The translations under genes and the position numbers were made by a program. Shown here in pieces: positions 26,860 through 35,068 of a stretch of 64,000 nt of DNA. Source of the stretch: Dendronalium phyllosphericum CENA369 (lineage in GTDB: Bacteria > Cyanobacteriota > Cyanobacteriia > Cyanobacteriales > Nostocaceae); contig NZ_JAECZA010000006.1 in assembly GCF_016056275.1 (NCBI RefSeq), positions 1 to 64,000 on the forward strand, read 5' to 3'. The notes below the pieces were generated by a model that saw only the letters and a program-made list of their open reading frames with translations, ran no database searches and was not told the DNA's origin. The first letter of the stretch is position 1. Every line of letters starts with the position of its first letter.

Positions 26860-27969
26860 ATGACTGATTATCTTAATTTTATTTCTACAATTACTGAACG
26901 ATCGCAAATTAAAACTTTTATCGAAGCTGATGCTGGCGTACAGCAACAAGAAGGCAAACTTTATAGTGTGTTTGCTGCTTGGTGGCAAGTACACGCGCCT
27001 AGTTTGAGTGAGTTGCCTAAAACTAAAAAAGTGATGGAACTCCGCGCTGAGTTTTTGAGTTCTTTTGTTGATAGTTTAAAAGCTGTAGGATTACTTGACC
27101 GCTTTAAAGTGGCGGGTGTAGTTGCTAGTTGGTGGAATGAACAGAGGTATGAACTGAGAACTTTATCAGAGTCAGATTTTGGGGGTTTAGTTGATAGTTG
27201 GGTAGATACGATTAAAGATGCTTTAGAACAAGATGAGGATGAGAAGAAAAAGCAGGCAAAATTTGACCCTCTAAATCATAAATTGGTGGGGCGGTTGATG
27301 CCAGATTATTTACAAGATATTGCTGAGGCTGAGGCGAAAATTGCGGAATTGGAACAGCAAAAAGAAGCTTTTGAGCAGGGTGAGGAAGCTGAGAGTGATG
27401 CTGAGGAAGGTGAAGAATCAGAAGCGGTTAATGTTGTCAAGAATTTAGAGACAGACTTAAAGTATATAAAAAATTCGATTAAAGAGCCGAAGAAAGAACT
27501 CAAGGTTCTAAAGAAAGCACCTTTATTAAATAAAGATAAAATTGCGGAACTTGAGGTTTTTATTCAAGAAAATGAAGCCAAAATTGCCGAGATAGAAGCG
27601 CAATTGGAACCCTATAAGGAAATTGTTAAACAGTTGAAGGAAGCGAAGGCAGAGTTAAAGACTTTAAAGAATGAATTGGTGAAGCGTTTGGAAGCTGCGC
27701 GCGTAGTTTTAGCAGTTCCCTGTACGACATATCGCACGACAAAGCGAGTTTTTCCAACTCAGGTGTTAATTCAAGCACCAGATGGAGGTTTAGATAGAGA
27801 TTCTATTGCTATGGCTGACCAGGTGCGGGTATTATCGAAATTTCGTTTGTTGCGTCTGCGGGGAACTATTTCAGATACAGTAATTGCACAACTCAATAAA
27901 GCTTTGTTGATTGCGTTGGATTTACCGGGACAATTTGATGATGAGGACACTCAAGAATTGGGTGGATAA
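26860..27969 (+). CDS. HsdM C-terminal coiled-coil part fused to a MazF/PemK-like toxin fragment
   Basis: 369 aa. Residues 1-281 look like the C-terminal third of long HsdM proteins: EADAGVQQQEGKLYSVFAAWW, GLLDRFKVAGVVASWWNE, then LNHKLVGRLMPDYL and a long charged coiled coil ending KRLEAAR. From residue 282 (nt 27703) the sequence changes to a MazF-like pattern: VVLAVPCTTYRT, FPTQVLI, GLDRDSIAMADQVRVLSKFRL, and a final helix. The N-terminal ~40 residues of MazF are missing, so toxin activity is doubtful. The genuine HsdM tail resumes in another frame at 27941. Confidence 0.75.
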   Translation: MTDYLNFISTITERSQIKTFIEADAGVQQQEGKLYSVFAAWWQVHAPSLSELPKTKKVMELRAEFLSSFVDSLKAVGLLDRFKVAGVVASWWNEQRYELRTLSESDFGGLVDSWVDTIKDALEQDEDEKKKQAKFDPLNHKLVGRLMPDYLQDIAEAEAKIAELEQQKEAFEQGEEAESDAEEGEESEAVNVVKNLETDLKYIKNSIKEPKKELKVLKKAPLLNKDKIAELEVFIQENEAKIAEIEAQLEPYKEIVKQLKEAKAELKTLKNELVKRLEAARVVLAVPCTTYRTTKRVFPTQVLIQAPDGGLDRDSIAMADQVRVLSKFRLLRLRGTISDTVIAQLNKALLIALDLPGQFDDEDTQELGG

Positions 27970-28060
27970 GTATTGCGTAACGTTGCAGGATATTGAGACA
28001 GAACGGGATGCAGCAGCGAAGAAGTTAAATGAGTTTTTGCAACGGTTGGGGTATATTTAA
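27941..28060 (+). pseudogene. Displaced C-terminal tail of HsdM (copy 1)
   Basis: A 39-residue frame from ATG 27941 reads NWVDKYCVTLQDIETERDA and then KKLNEFLQRLGYI before TAA. This is the ending expected of long type I HsdM proteins. It overlaps the last 29 bases of the chimeric ORF in a different frame. It was probably cut off when the MazF-like fragment entered. Whether it is translated is unknown. Confidence 0.65.
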
Positions 28061-28068
28061 TACTTGAA

Positions 28069-28147
28069 GTAGGGTGTGTTATGCCGAAGGCTAACGCACC
28101 ACTAACAATTTAAGGTGCGTTACGAAGACAGCGATAACGCACCCTAC
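28069..28147. repeat. MITE-like inverted repeat (GTAGGGTGTGTTA ... TAACGCACCCTAC)
   Basis: Outer arms GTAGGGTGTGTTA (28069-28081) and TAACGCACCCTAC (28135-28147) enclose a second inverted pair (TAACGCACC and GGTGCGTTA). It resembles small palindromic elements common in cyanobacterial genomes. It lies between HsdM tail copy 1 and the VapBC-like pair, within the inserted DNA. Confidence 0.75.
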
Positions 28148-28206
28148 AGTTTAATTTTATTAACTGGGATATGCTTGATATATAGTATTGATAGGATTAA
28201 TAGCTA

Positions 28207-28422
28207 ATGAAAGTCAAAGTAACAGAACAAGGCGTGGTGATTCCTAAAGAGTTTCTAGAGGGAGTTCAAGAGGTAGAAATTCGCAAGGAAAATAATTTAA
28301 TTGTAGTAATCACAACTATTAAAAGCGATCCAATTTTTGAGATGGGAATGAACCCTATATCTTGTGGTGTTACTGATGCTTCTGAACAAACTGATGTTTA
28401 TATTTACGGTTCTGGTGAATGA
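28207..28422 (+). CDS. VapB-like antitoxin
   Basis: 71-aa small protein. The N-terminus (MKVKVTEQGVVIPKEFLEGV) resembles AbrB/MazE-type swapped-hairpin DNA-binding proteins, followed by an acidic C-terminal part suited to toxin binding. It overlaps the PIN-domain gene by four bases (ATGA). It most likely represses its own operon and neutralises the toxin. Confidence 0.75.
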   Translation: MKVKVTEQGVVIPKEFLEGVQEVEIRKENNLIVVITTIKSDPIFEMGMNPISCGVTDASEQTDVYIYGSGE

Positions 28423-28826
28423 CTAGTGTTTTTTTAGATACGAGTTATATCATTGCCTTAGAAACATCTGATGATATTAATCACGATGTGACATTAAAAC
28501 ATTGGCAAAGTTTTATTCAGAAATTACCTCGATTGGTAACTACATCTTATGTTTTTGATGAGATAGTTACCTTTTTTAATAGTCGAAATCGTCATGCTAA
28601 AGCTGTTGAAGTTGGTAATCGCTTGCTAAGTAGCCCATCAGTTCAGTTTATTCATGTTGATGAAGTGCTGTTTTTTGAGGCTTGGCGATTATTCCAGCAG
28701 TATGATGATAAGTCTTATTCACTAACTGATTGTGTTTCGTTTGTGGTAATGAAACAGTTGGGAATTTCTACAGCTTTAAGTTTTGACAAGCATTTTGTTC
28801 AGGCTGGTTTTGAAAAGCTACCCTGA
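28419..28826 (+). CDS. PIN-domain toxin (VapC-like)
   Basis: 135-aa PIN-domain ribonuclease. The four acidic positions are present: LDTSY near residue 7, FDEI around 47, LTDCVS around 102 and FDKHF around 121. VapC toxins cleave tRNA or rRNA. It is coupled to the preceding antitoxin by an ATGA overlap. The pair sits between two copies of the HsdM tail and just upstream of hsdS, so it would be co-transcribed with the restriction genes. Confidence 0.87.
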   Translation: MTSVFLDTSYIIALETSDDINHDVTLKHWQSFIQKLPRLVTTSYVFDEIVTFFNSRNRHAKAVEVGNRLLSSPSVQFIHVDEVLFFEAWRLFQQYDDKSYSLTDCVSFVVMKQLGISTALSFDKHFVQAGFEKLP

Positions 28827-28830
28827 AAGC

Positions 28831-28869
28831 TGGTTGAGTGAGTTTTTGCAGGGTGTGGGGTATGCGTGA
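28831..28869 (+). pseudogene. HsdM tail remnant (copy 2) overlapping hsdS start
   Basis: Twelve codons read W-L-SEFLQGVGYA and stop. The DNA matches tail copy 1 at about 21 of 25 positions (TGAGTTTTTGCA shared exactly). The junction TATGCGTGA overlaps this stop with the ATG of hsdS, as expected for an original hsdM-hsdS overlap. It marks the right border of the DNA inserted between the two genes. Confidence 0.6.
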
Positions 28870-30100
28870 GGTTTTGGTTAAGAATGAGGAGTTTAAAGAT
28901 TCGCCTGTTGGGAAGATTCCAAAGGATTGGGAAGTATGTTCCATAGATAATAAACTTCAACAAATTATTGATTATCGAGGTAAAACTCCAGAGAAAACTA
29001 ATTCCGGGATTCCTCTAATTACTGCAAAAAATGTTCGTGATGGATATTTAGATCCAGAACCGCATGAGTATATTGATGAAAAAAATTATGACATCTGGAT
29101 GAGACGCGGACTTCCAAAAGCTGAAGATGTTCTGTTTACAACTGAGGCTCCTTTAGGAAATGTTGCCAGAGTTCCCAGTTATAAAATTGCTTTAGCTCAA
29201 CGTCTTCTTACACTTCGTGCTAATCCTGAAGAACTTGATGATGGTTATTTATTTTGGTTACTAAATTGGTCTGAATCTCGCCGAAGATTAGAACAAAAAT
29301 CAACAGGTTCAACAGTATTAGGAATTAAACAGTCAGTATTTCGCAAAATTTTCTTTCGATTTCCTCCTTTACCTGAACAATCTCGTATTGCTGAAATTTT
29401 GGATGCGGTGGATGAAGCGATCGCACGCACATCTTCCCTTATTATAAAACTTAAGCAAACCAAAGCCGGACTACTGCAAGACTTACTCACACGCGGGTTA
29501 GATGACGATGGCAAATTGAGAGATCCACAGGCGCACCCTGAACAGTTCAAAGATTCGGTGCTAGGACTAATTCCGAAGGATTGGGATTTTTGTACTTTTG
29601 GAGATAAAGTTACTCTTCAGAGAGGTTTTGATATCACAAGCAAAGAAGTTCGACCTGGTATAGTTCCTATTGTTGCCTCATCAGGTATTACAGGTTATCA
29701 CGATACATTTATGGTGGAACCACCTGGAGTAATTACTGGACGTAAAGGGAACTTGGGAGAAGCGTTTTATATAGAAAAACCCTATTGGCCTACTGATACA
29801 ACTCTTTGGGTTAAGGATTTTCATGGGAATAATCCAAAATTTATTTGTATTTTTATTCAATGGATGCGTTTAGAACGCTTAGACTCTGCAACTGCGTGTC
29901 CAACTCTAAATAGAAACTTTGTACATCCCCTTTCCGTTGCTTTTCCACAATTAAAAGAACAGGAGCAAATAGTTAAAATTATCGACAACCAAAATACTCG
30001 CATCCGCACAGAAGAAGCCCACCTTAACAAGCTCAGACTCCAAAAACAAGGACTAATGCAAGACTTATTAACTGGCAAAGTGCGCGTGAAAAATCTCTAG
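28862..30100 (+). CDS. hsdS: Type I restriction-modification specificity subunit HsdS
   Basis: 412 aa from ATG 28862. Two target-recognition domains start with parallel sequences (KDSPVGKIPKDWEVCS and KDSVLGLIPKDWDFCT). Each is followed by a conserved helical spacer (PPLPEQSRIAEILDAVDEAI and LKEQEQIVKIIDNQN, ending QGLMQDLLTGK). HsdS gives sequence specificity to the M and R subunits. The protein is complete. It is oriented with hsdM and hsdR but is separated from hsdR by about 0.8 kb of other elements. Confidence 0.92.
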   Translation: MREVLVKNEEFKDSPVGKIPKDWEVCSIDNKLQQIIDYRGKTPEKTNSGIPLITAKNVRDGYLDPEPHEYIDEKNYDIWMRRGLPKAEDVLFTTEAPLGNVARVPSYKIALAQRLLTLRANPEELDDGYLFWLLNWSESRRRLEQKSTGSTVLGIKQSVFRKIFFRFPPLPEQSRIAEILDAVDEAIARTSSLIIKLKQTKAGLLQDLLTRGLDDDGKLRDPQAHPEQFKDSVLGLIPKDWDFCTFGDKVTLQRGFDITSKEVRPGIVPIVASSGITGYHDTFMVEPPGVITGRKGNLGEAFYIEKPYWPTDTTLWVKDFHGNNPKFICIFIQWMRLERLDSATACPTLNRNFVHPLSVAFPQLKEQEQIVKIIDNQNTRIRTEEAHLNKLRLQKQGLMQDLLTGKVRVKNL

Positions 30101-30103
30101 ACA

Positions 30104-30292
30104 TCAACTTTTATTAGTAACCTTATAACTAGCAAGTACCTTGGGTTTACGTTCTAAACTTTTATCTCGGTTTTGAAACTCATCTAACATTGGACTATAC
30201 CAAATTTCATGGTCTTCCTTGCCTTGTCGCTCAAAATAACAACCAGCTTCAGTAAGTATCTTTTTCAATTCAGGAGTAAAAGACGCACCCAT
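30104..30292 (-). CDS. HicA-like toxin with atypical C-terminus
   Basis: 62 aa. The first half (FTPELKKILTEAGCYFERQG, then DHEIWYSP with the putative catalytic His) matches HicA-type toxins paired with DUF1902 antitoxins. After WYSP the usual lysine-rich SRHTAN segment is missing and is replaced by unrelated sequence, which ends four bases from the hsdS stop. The 3' end was probably lost or replaced when the pair landed here. Toxicity is uncertain. Confidence 0.65.
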   Translation of the reverse strand: MGASFTPELKKILTEAGCYFERQGKEDHEIWYSPMLDEFQNRDKSLERKPKVLASYKVTNKS

Positions 30293-30295
30293 TTA

Positions 30296-30538
30296 TCAAG
30301 CCACCTGAATTAACTCTTGTCGATGGCTGATTAACTCAAAAGTAATTGAGCCTACATAGTCAGAGGCTATTATTCCATTTATAACAATAAGTTCGGGAAT
30401 CATTACTCGAAGCTTTTGCGTGAGAATTTCCATACTAGAAGCTTCTGTTGCTAAACCTGGCACATCTTCGCTAGTTGCAACCCAAACCTCAGCATCTTTA
30501 TCCCAAAATGCTTGAACTTTAAACGTGATTTGTGTCAT
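30296..30538 (-). CDS. DUF1902 (HicB-like) antitoxin
   Basis: 80 aa from ATG 30538; an upstream in-frame TTG is less likely. The pattern FKVQAFWDKDAEVWVATSED then VPGLATEASSMEILTQKL is the partial RNase H-like fold of HicB/DUF1902 antitoxins. It is three bases before the HicA-like ORF in the same operon, running against the restriction genes. Confidence 0.82.
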   Translation of the reverse strand: MTQITFKVQAFWDKDAEVWVATSEDVPGLATEASSMEILTQKLRVMIPELIVINGIIASDYVGSITFELISHRQELIQVA

Positions 30539-30633
30539 TATCAAGCGTTTTGTCGAATTTGCAATGGTAGTTATATTTTACAGCAGCTTTTACTTGGGTA
30601 GACCACAGGCGTAGCGGGCATAAGCAGATGTAA

Positions 30634-30831
30634 TAACAAATGAGTACCCCGAAATAGCAAATGAGTACTCCGAAATAGCAAATGCGATCGCCGAAATAAC
30701 AAATGAGTACTCCGAAATAGCAAATGAGTACTCCGAAATAGCAAATGAGTACTCCGAAATAGCAAATGAGTACGCCGAAATAACAAATGAGTACGCCGAA
30801 ATAGCAAATGAGTACCCCGAAATAGCAAATG
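30634..30831. repeat. 21-bp tandem array (CAAATGAGTACTCCGAAATAG)
   Basis: At least nine units of CAAATGAGTACTCCGAAATAG with few changes. One unit carries a HIP1 octamer (AAATGCGATCGCCGAAAT). The minus strand stays open as heptads LLFRSTH/LLFRRTH, which I regard as a by-product. It fills most of the gap between the HicA-like pair and hsdR. It is the most uniform of the five 21-bp arrays in the window. Confidence 0.92.
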
Positions 30832-30925
30832 CGCTAATATATGTCGAATTTACTGCTTACCCTTCAAATAGTTGAGCTTGGTGCAAAATATATTAGGTGT
30901 GTCCCTTAATGTAAAAACTATCACC

Positions 30926-33900
30926 ATGCCACAAACAACCCCAGAATATATTTATGTAGAAAAACCCATCATTGAACAACTCATCAGCATGGGATGGCAG
31001 TACATAGAAGGCAGTTGGGACAACCCCGCAATTACCGAACGCGAAAACTTTAAGCAAGTTCTACTGACACAACGCCTCAAAGCCGCCATCAAACGCATCA
31101 ACTTAGATGACAACGGCAATCCTTGGCTAGATGATATGCAAGTTCAAGCCGCAGTGAGTCAGCTAGAACGCTTGGGTGCAAACAGATTAATGGAAGCTAA
31201 CCAAGCCGCCACAGAATTACTACTCAAAGGCACTACAGTTTTAGGACAAGACGGGAAACAGCACACTGTTCATTTTATTGAATTTAATCCTGAAAATATT
31301 CACCGCAACAATTTTTTAGCCATCAATCAATACCGAGTAGACCCGCCTTGGGCAACTGGTAATCGGGGGTTTATAGTCCCAGACATGGTACTACTTGTTA
31401 ACGGCATTCCTTTAGTAGTAATTGAATGTAAAAGTCCCAATCTAGATAACCCGATAACTGAAGCAATTCAAGACTTATTGAAATATTCCAACCAACGGGG
31501 TAGCAGTCAACCAGAAGGTGCTGAAAAATTATTCCACTACAATTTGCTGATGATAGCAGCATCGAGAGGACGGGCAACAGCCGGAACCATCGGCGCAAAT
31601 TATGAACATTATGTTGATTGGAAAGATACCATTCCCAGCCCCCAAGCAGAAATTGCCGCACAATTAGGTGCTTCTGAATTGAATTCTCGTCAAAGCCTCA
31701 TCGCCGGGATGTTGAAACTAGCTAATCTTATCGACATCCTGCATAATTTCACTTTATTTAAAACTAGCGGCGGACGCACCATTAAAATAGTCCCCCGTTA
31801 CCAGCAATATCGCGCAGTTTATAAAGCACTGCACCGACTCCAACACAACCAAACCCGCGCCCAACATGGTACAGATGACCAACGCGGTGGCATTATCTGG
31901 CATACCCAAGGTTCAGGTAAAAGCCTGACAATGGTTTACTTAATTCGCAAAATTCGCACTATTCCAGAATTACGCCGCTTTAAAATTGTGGTTGTCACTG
32001 ACCGCAGAGATTTAGAAAAACAACTTGCAGATACCGCCGTCCTCACTGGAGAACCATTACAAAAAGCTAAAAACGTCAAAAAGTTAGAACAATACTTGCA
32101 ACAACCGGGTGCTGGCTTAGTCTTCGGCATGATTCAAAAGTTTAAAGGCGGCGAAGATTCTGAAGAAGCAGAAATTGAACCAATTCCGAAAAACCTCAAT
32201 CCTTCGGAAAATATCCTAGTGCTAATTGATGAAGCACACCGTTCTCACGCCAAAACCCTCCACACCAACTTATTAGAAGCCTTACCTAACTGTGTCCGTA
32301 TTGGCTTTACTGGTACACCCATTGTCAAAGCTGCCAAAAAAACCACGCTGCAAATTTTTGGTTCATTTATTGACGAATACAATATCCGCAAATCTCAAGA
32401 AGATAAAGTTACTTTGCCCATTGTCTACGAAGGATTAGAAGCTAGAGGCACTGTAACCCAAGGTGATGACCTCGACCAACTTTTTGAAATTATCTTTGCT
32501 GATAAAACACCAGAAGAACGAGCGCTAATTAAAGCTAATTACGCTACTAAAACCCAAGTTGGCGAAGCACGGGAACTAATTAAAGCCAAAGCTAAAAGTA
32601 TGCTACGTCATTATATTGAGCGCATTTTAGCAGGAGGTTTTAAGGCCCAAGTAGTCGCCTCTACCCGTCTGGCCGCAGTCCGTTACCAAGAAGCATTTGT
32701 GGAAGCGCAACGAGAAATAGTACAGCAACTAGAACACCGCGCCCCCATTCTGCAAATTCTTGACCCGGAGGTTTTAGAATCGCGTGATGCCGAAACTCGT
32801 TTTTTTGCTCAAGCACTCCCACATCTAGAAACCATCCGCAAGCTAGAATTTGCTACTGTCATCTCTAGTGATAAAGGAGATGACCCTAGCTGGAAAAAGT
32901 GGACAGATAAAAGTCAACAAGAAATTAATATAGAGAAATTTAAAAAGCCTTTAAATCAAGATAGTTTAGCGATTCTAATTGTAAAAAATATGCTATTAAC
33001 GGGTTTTGATGCACCGTTAGAACAAGTTCTATATTTAGACAGGTCACTAAAAGAATATGAATTGCTGCAAGCGATCGCTCGTGTTAACCGAGTCTATAAT
33101 GATAAGAAAACAGAGGGGTTAGTAGTCGATTATTACGGTGTTGATATCGCTACTGCACTCTCAGTTTACGAGAATGTTGATACAGAATTGGCTTGGTTTG
33201 ATATTCGTGCAGAATTGCCAAAATTGCGCGACAGGCATCAGCGAGTGATTGCTCTATTCACTGATAACCACTGCACAATTGATGATGTAGATGCTTGTGT
33301 AGACTTACTCCAAGATGAACGCCTCAGAGTCGAATTTAATGACTGTTTCCAAGATTTTCTCAACACTCTCGATACAATACTGCCACGTTCAGAAGCACGT
33401 CAGCCTTATAATTTTGTTCGAGATGCCAAAAAGCTTGGCTTTATTAAAAAAGCTGTTGCTGACCTCTACAGAGATGAAAAACTTAACATTGTTAGTGCTA
33501 AAGAGAAAGTTAGGGCATTAATAGACCAATATATTGAATCGCAAGGGATTGACCCAAAAGTACCACCAATTGATATCATGTCCTTGGATTTTAAAACCCA
33601 TGTTCAACACCATCGCTCAATTAAAGCACAAGCGGCAGAAATGGAATTCGCTGCTCGTCACCATATCAGCGTAAATTATGAAGAAGACCCAGTTTACTAC
33701 AAAAATTTAAGTGAAAAACTCACAGAAATTCTGGAATCTTTAGCTGATAACTGGGAAGAAAAAGTTGAGGCGTTGCGGAAGTATATAGAACAAATTCAAA
33801 CTGGTAAGACTACAGATGAGACTGGATTAGATCCCAAAACTCAAATGCCATTTCTGAATATTTTAGGTGAATATTCACAAAAACAACTCCCCGAAATTGC

Positions 33901-34105
33901 TCAAGCAACTGTAGAAATTGTTGAACACATCCGCCAAGAAGTACGACGAATAAATTGGGGTAGCCAAATAGTCCAAGAGGATTTAAGAAGATGGATAGCA
34001 GGCTACTTAGACGATCGTGATTTAGTCAGTTACAGCCAACTAGAAGAAGTCGCAGATAAATTAGTTCAATTAGCTAGGAGAAATCGTGATAATTTAATGG
34101 CATGA
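30926..34105 (+). CDS. hsdR: Type I restriction endonuclease subunit HsdR
   Basis: 1059 aa from ATG 30926, where the family N-terminus (EYIYVEKPIIEQL) begins. The nuclease domain shows PDMVLLVNGIPLVVIECKSP, a PD-ExK site. The motor domain has GSGKSLTM (Walker A), a DEAH box and GFTGTPI, then helicase motifs including LLTGFDAP and ARVNRVY. HsdR translocates DNA and cuts away from the recognition site. It appears complete. It overlaps the next ORF by four bases (ATGA). Confidence 0.95.
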   Translation: MPQTTPEYIYVEKPIIEQLISMGWQYIEGSWDNPAITERENFKQVLLTQRLKAAIKRINLDDNGNPWLDDMQVQAAVSQLERLGANRLMEANQAATELLLKGTTVLGQDGKQHTVHFIEFNPENIHRNNFLAINQYRVDPPWATGNRGFIVPDMVLLVNGIPLVVIECKSPNLDNPITEAIQDLLKYSNQRGSSQPEGAEKLFHYNLLMIAASRGRATAGTIGANYEHYVDWKDTIPSPQAEIAAQLGASELNSRQSLIAGMLKLANLIDILHNFTLFKTSGGRTIKIVPRYQQYRAVYKALHRLQHNQTRAQHGTDDQRGGIIWHTQGSGKSLTMVYLIRKIRTIPELRRFKIVVVTDRRDLEKQLADTAVLTGEPLQKAKNVKKLEQYLQQPGAGLVFGMIQKFKGGEDSEEAEIEPIPKNLNPSENILVLIDEAHRSHAKTLHTNLLEALPNCVRIGFTGTPIVKAAKKTTLQIFGSFIDEYNIRKSQEDKVTLPIVYEGLEARGTVTQGDDLDQLFEIIFADKTPEERALIKANYATKTQVGEARELIKAKAKSMLRHYIERILAGGFKAQVVASTRLAAVRYQEAFVEAQREIVQQLEHRAPILQILDPEVLESRDAETRFFAQALPHLETIRKLEFATVISSDKGDDPSWKKWTDKSQQEINIEKFKKPLNQDSLAILIVKNMLLTGFDAPLEQVLYLDRSLKEYELLQAIARVNRVYNDKKTEGLVVDYYGVDIATALSVYENVDTELAWFDIRAELPKLRDRHQRVIALFTDNHCTIDDVDACVDLLQDERLRVEFNDCFQDFLNTLDTILPRSEARQPYNFVRDAKKLGFIKKAVADLYRDEKLNIVSAKEKVRALIDQYIESQGIDPKVPPIDIMSLDFKTHVQHHRSIKAQAAEMEFAARHHISVNYEEDPVYYKNLSEKLTEILESLADNWEEKVEALRKYIEQIQTGKTTDETGLDPKTQMPFLNILGEYSQKQLPEIAQATVEIVEHIRQEVRRINWGSQIVQEDLRRWIAGYLDDRDLVSYSQLEEVADKLVQLARRNRDNLMA

Positions 34106-34800
34106 CAACTATTACCTTTGGCGACCTCAGCTTTGAAATTCGCCACAGTACTAAACGCCGCACCGTAGGTATTACCGTCGAACGTGACGGTCAATTAGTC
34201 TTGGCTTCTCCCCCAGAAGTACCCATAGAAACATTAGAAAAAATTGTTAATAATAAACGTTACTGGATTTATAGCAAACTTTTAAAAAAAGAGTCATTTA
34301 ATGCACCAGTTAACGTTAAGGAATACGTATCAGGTGAAGGTTTCTATTATTTAGGACGTAGTTATCGTCTCAAAATAGTTGATGAGGCTCAAACACAACC
34401 ATACTTAAGACTATATCAAAGTCGTTTTGAGTTACAGCATAAAGCACAAGCCCAAGGTCGAGAACACTTCATTCAGTGGTATCGAACACATCTTCAGGCA
34501 ATACTAGAACAACAAATCACTACACTGATTAAACGAGTTACTACTTCACCTCGTTCTATTCAAATACGCGAGTTAGGAAATAGATGGGCTTCTTGCGGAT
34601 ACAAAGGGGATTTGTATTTTCACTGGCGAGTAGCGATGCTACCACAAGCGATGATTGAGTATTTGGCAGTTCATGAATTAGTCCATTTAATTGAACCGCA
34701 TCACAGCAGTGGATTTTGGGAGAGAGTTGAACGGATTGTGCCGAACTATCAAGAACGTAAACAGTGGTTAGCCCAGAATGGGGCAATTTATAACCTTTAA
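34102..34800 (+). CDS. YgjP-like (DUF45, M48-type) metallopeptidase
   Basis: 232 aa. The zinc site HELVHL with a downstream His/Glu (EPHHSSGFW) is clear, and the N-terminal half matches DUF45/YgjP. Genes of this family often follow hsdR in type I loci, which fits the ATGA overlap here. Its role in restriction is not established; control of subunit turnover would be a guess. It is the last gene of the restriction operon. Confidence 0.9.
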   Translation: MTTITFGDLSFEIRHSTKRRTVGITVERDGQLVLASPPEVPIETLEKIVNNKRYWIYSKLLKKESFNAPVNVKEYVSGEGFYYLGRSYRLKIVDEAQTQPYLRLYQSRFELQHKAQAQGREHFIQWYRTHLQAILEQQITTLIKRVTTSPRSIQIRELGNRWASCGYKGDLYFHWRVAMLPQAMIEYLAVHELVHLIEPHHSSGFWERVERIVPNYQERKQWLAQNGAIYNL

Positions 34801-34852
34801 AAATAGTGAAATGATAGGAGCGATCGCATTTAGACAAAGTTGAAAGAATGTG

Positions 34853-34981
34853 TCAAACTTCTACAGATTTTTGATAATTTACCATCTCTGTAAATCTCAT
34901 AAAACACCTCTGGCAATGTCCATCTATCCACAACGCTGGAATTTTAAACCTTGCACCGCAGTTAGGACATTCTGAATTCTT
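34853..34981 (-). pseudogene. Start-less zinc-ribbon remnant
   Basis: An open frame of 42 residues from after a TAG (34982-34984) to a TGA reads ECPNCGARFKIPALWIDGHC then QRCFMRF. It has two CxxC knuckles of a zinc ribbon. No start codon is present before the first cysteine pair. It is probably the 3' part of a small gene whose 5' end was lost. The rest of the 268-bp gap shows nothing else. Confidence 0.45.
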
Positions 34982-35068
34982 CTAAGCAAAACATAGTTTT
35001 CTGGGTGTTGATGATTGCGCTAAAGTTGCAAATGAGGTGCATCTAGCTTAAGCCAGGAGGAAAGAATT

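Noticed and set aside
28069-28147. Transcription terminator between HsdM tail and VapBC
   Set aside because: The inverted arms are long and separated by ~50 bases with a second pair inside and no T-run; a MITE-like repeat fits better.
30571-30828. 85-codon minus-strand frame with LLFRSTH heptads; also considered as a CRISPR array
   Set aside because: Head-to-tail 21-bp units without distinct spacers are a tandem array, not CRISPR; the frame is a by-product of the period.
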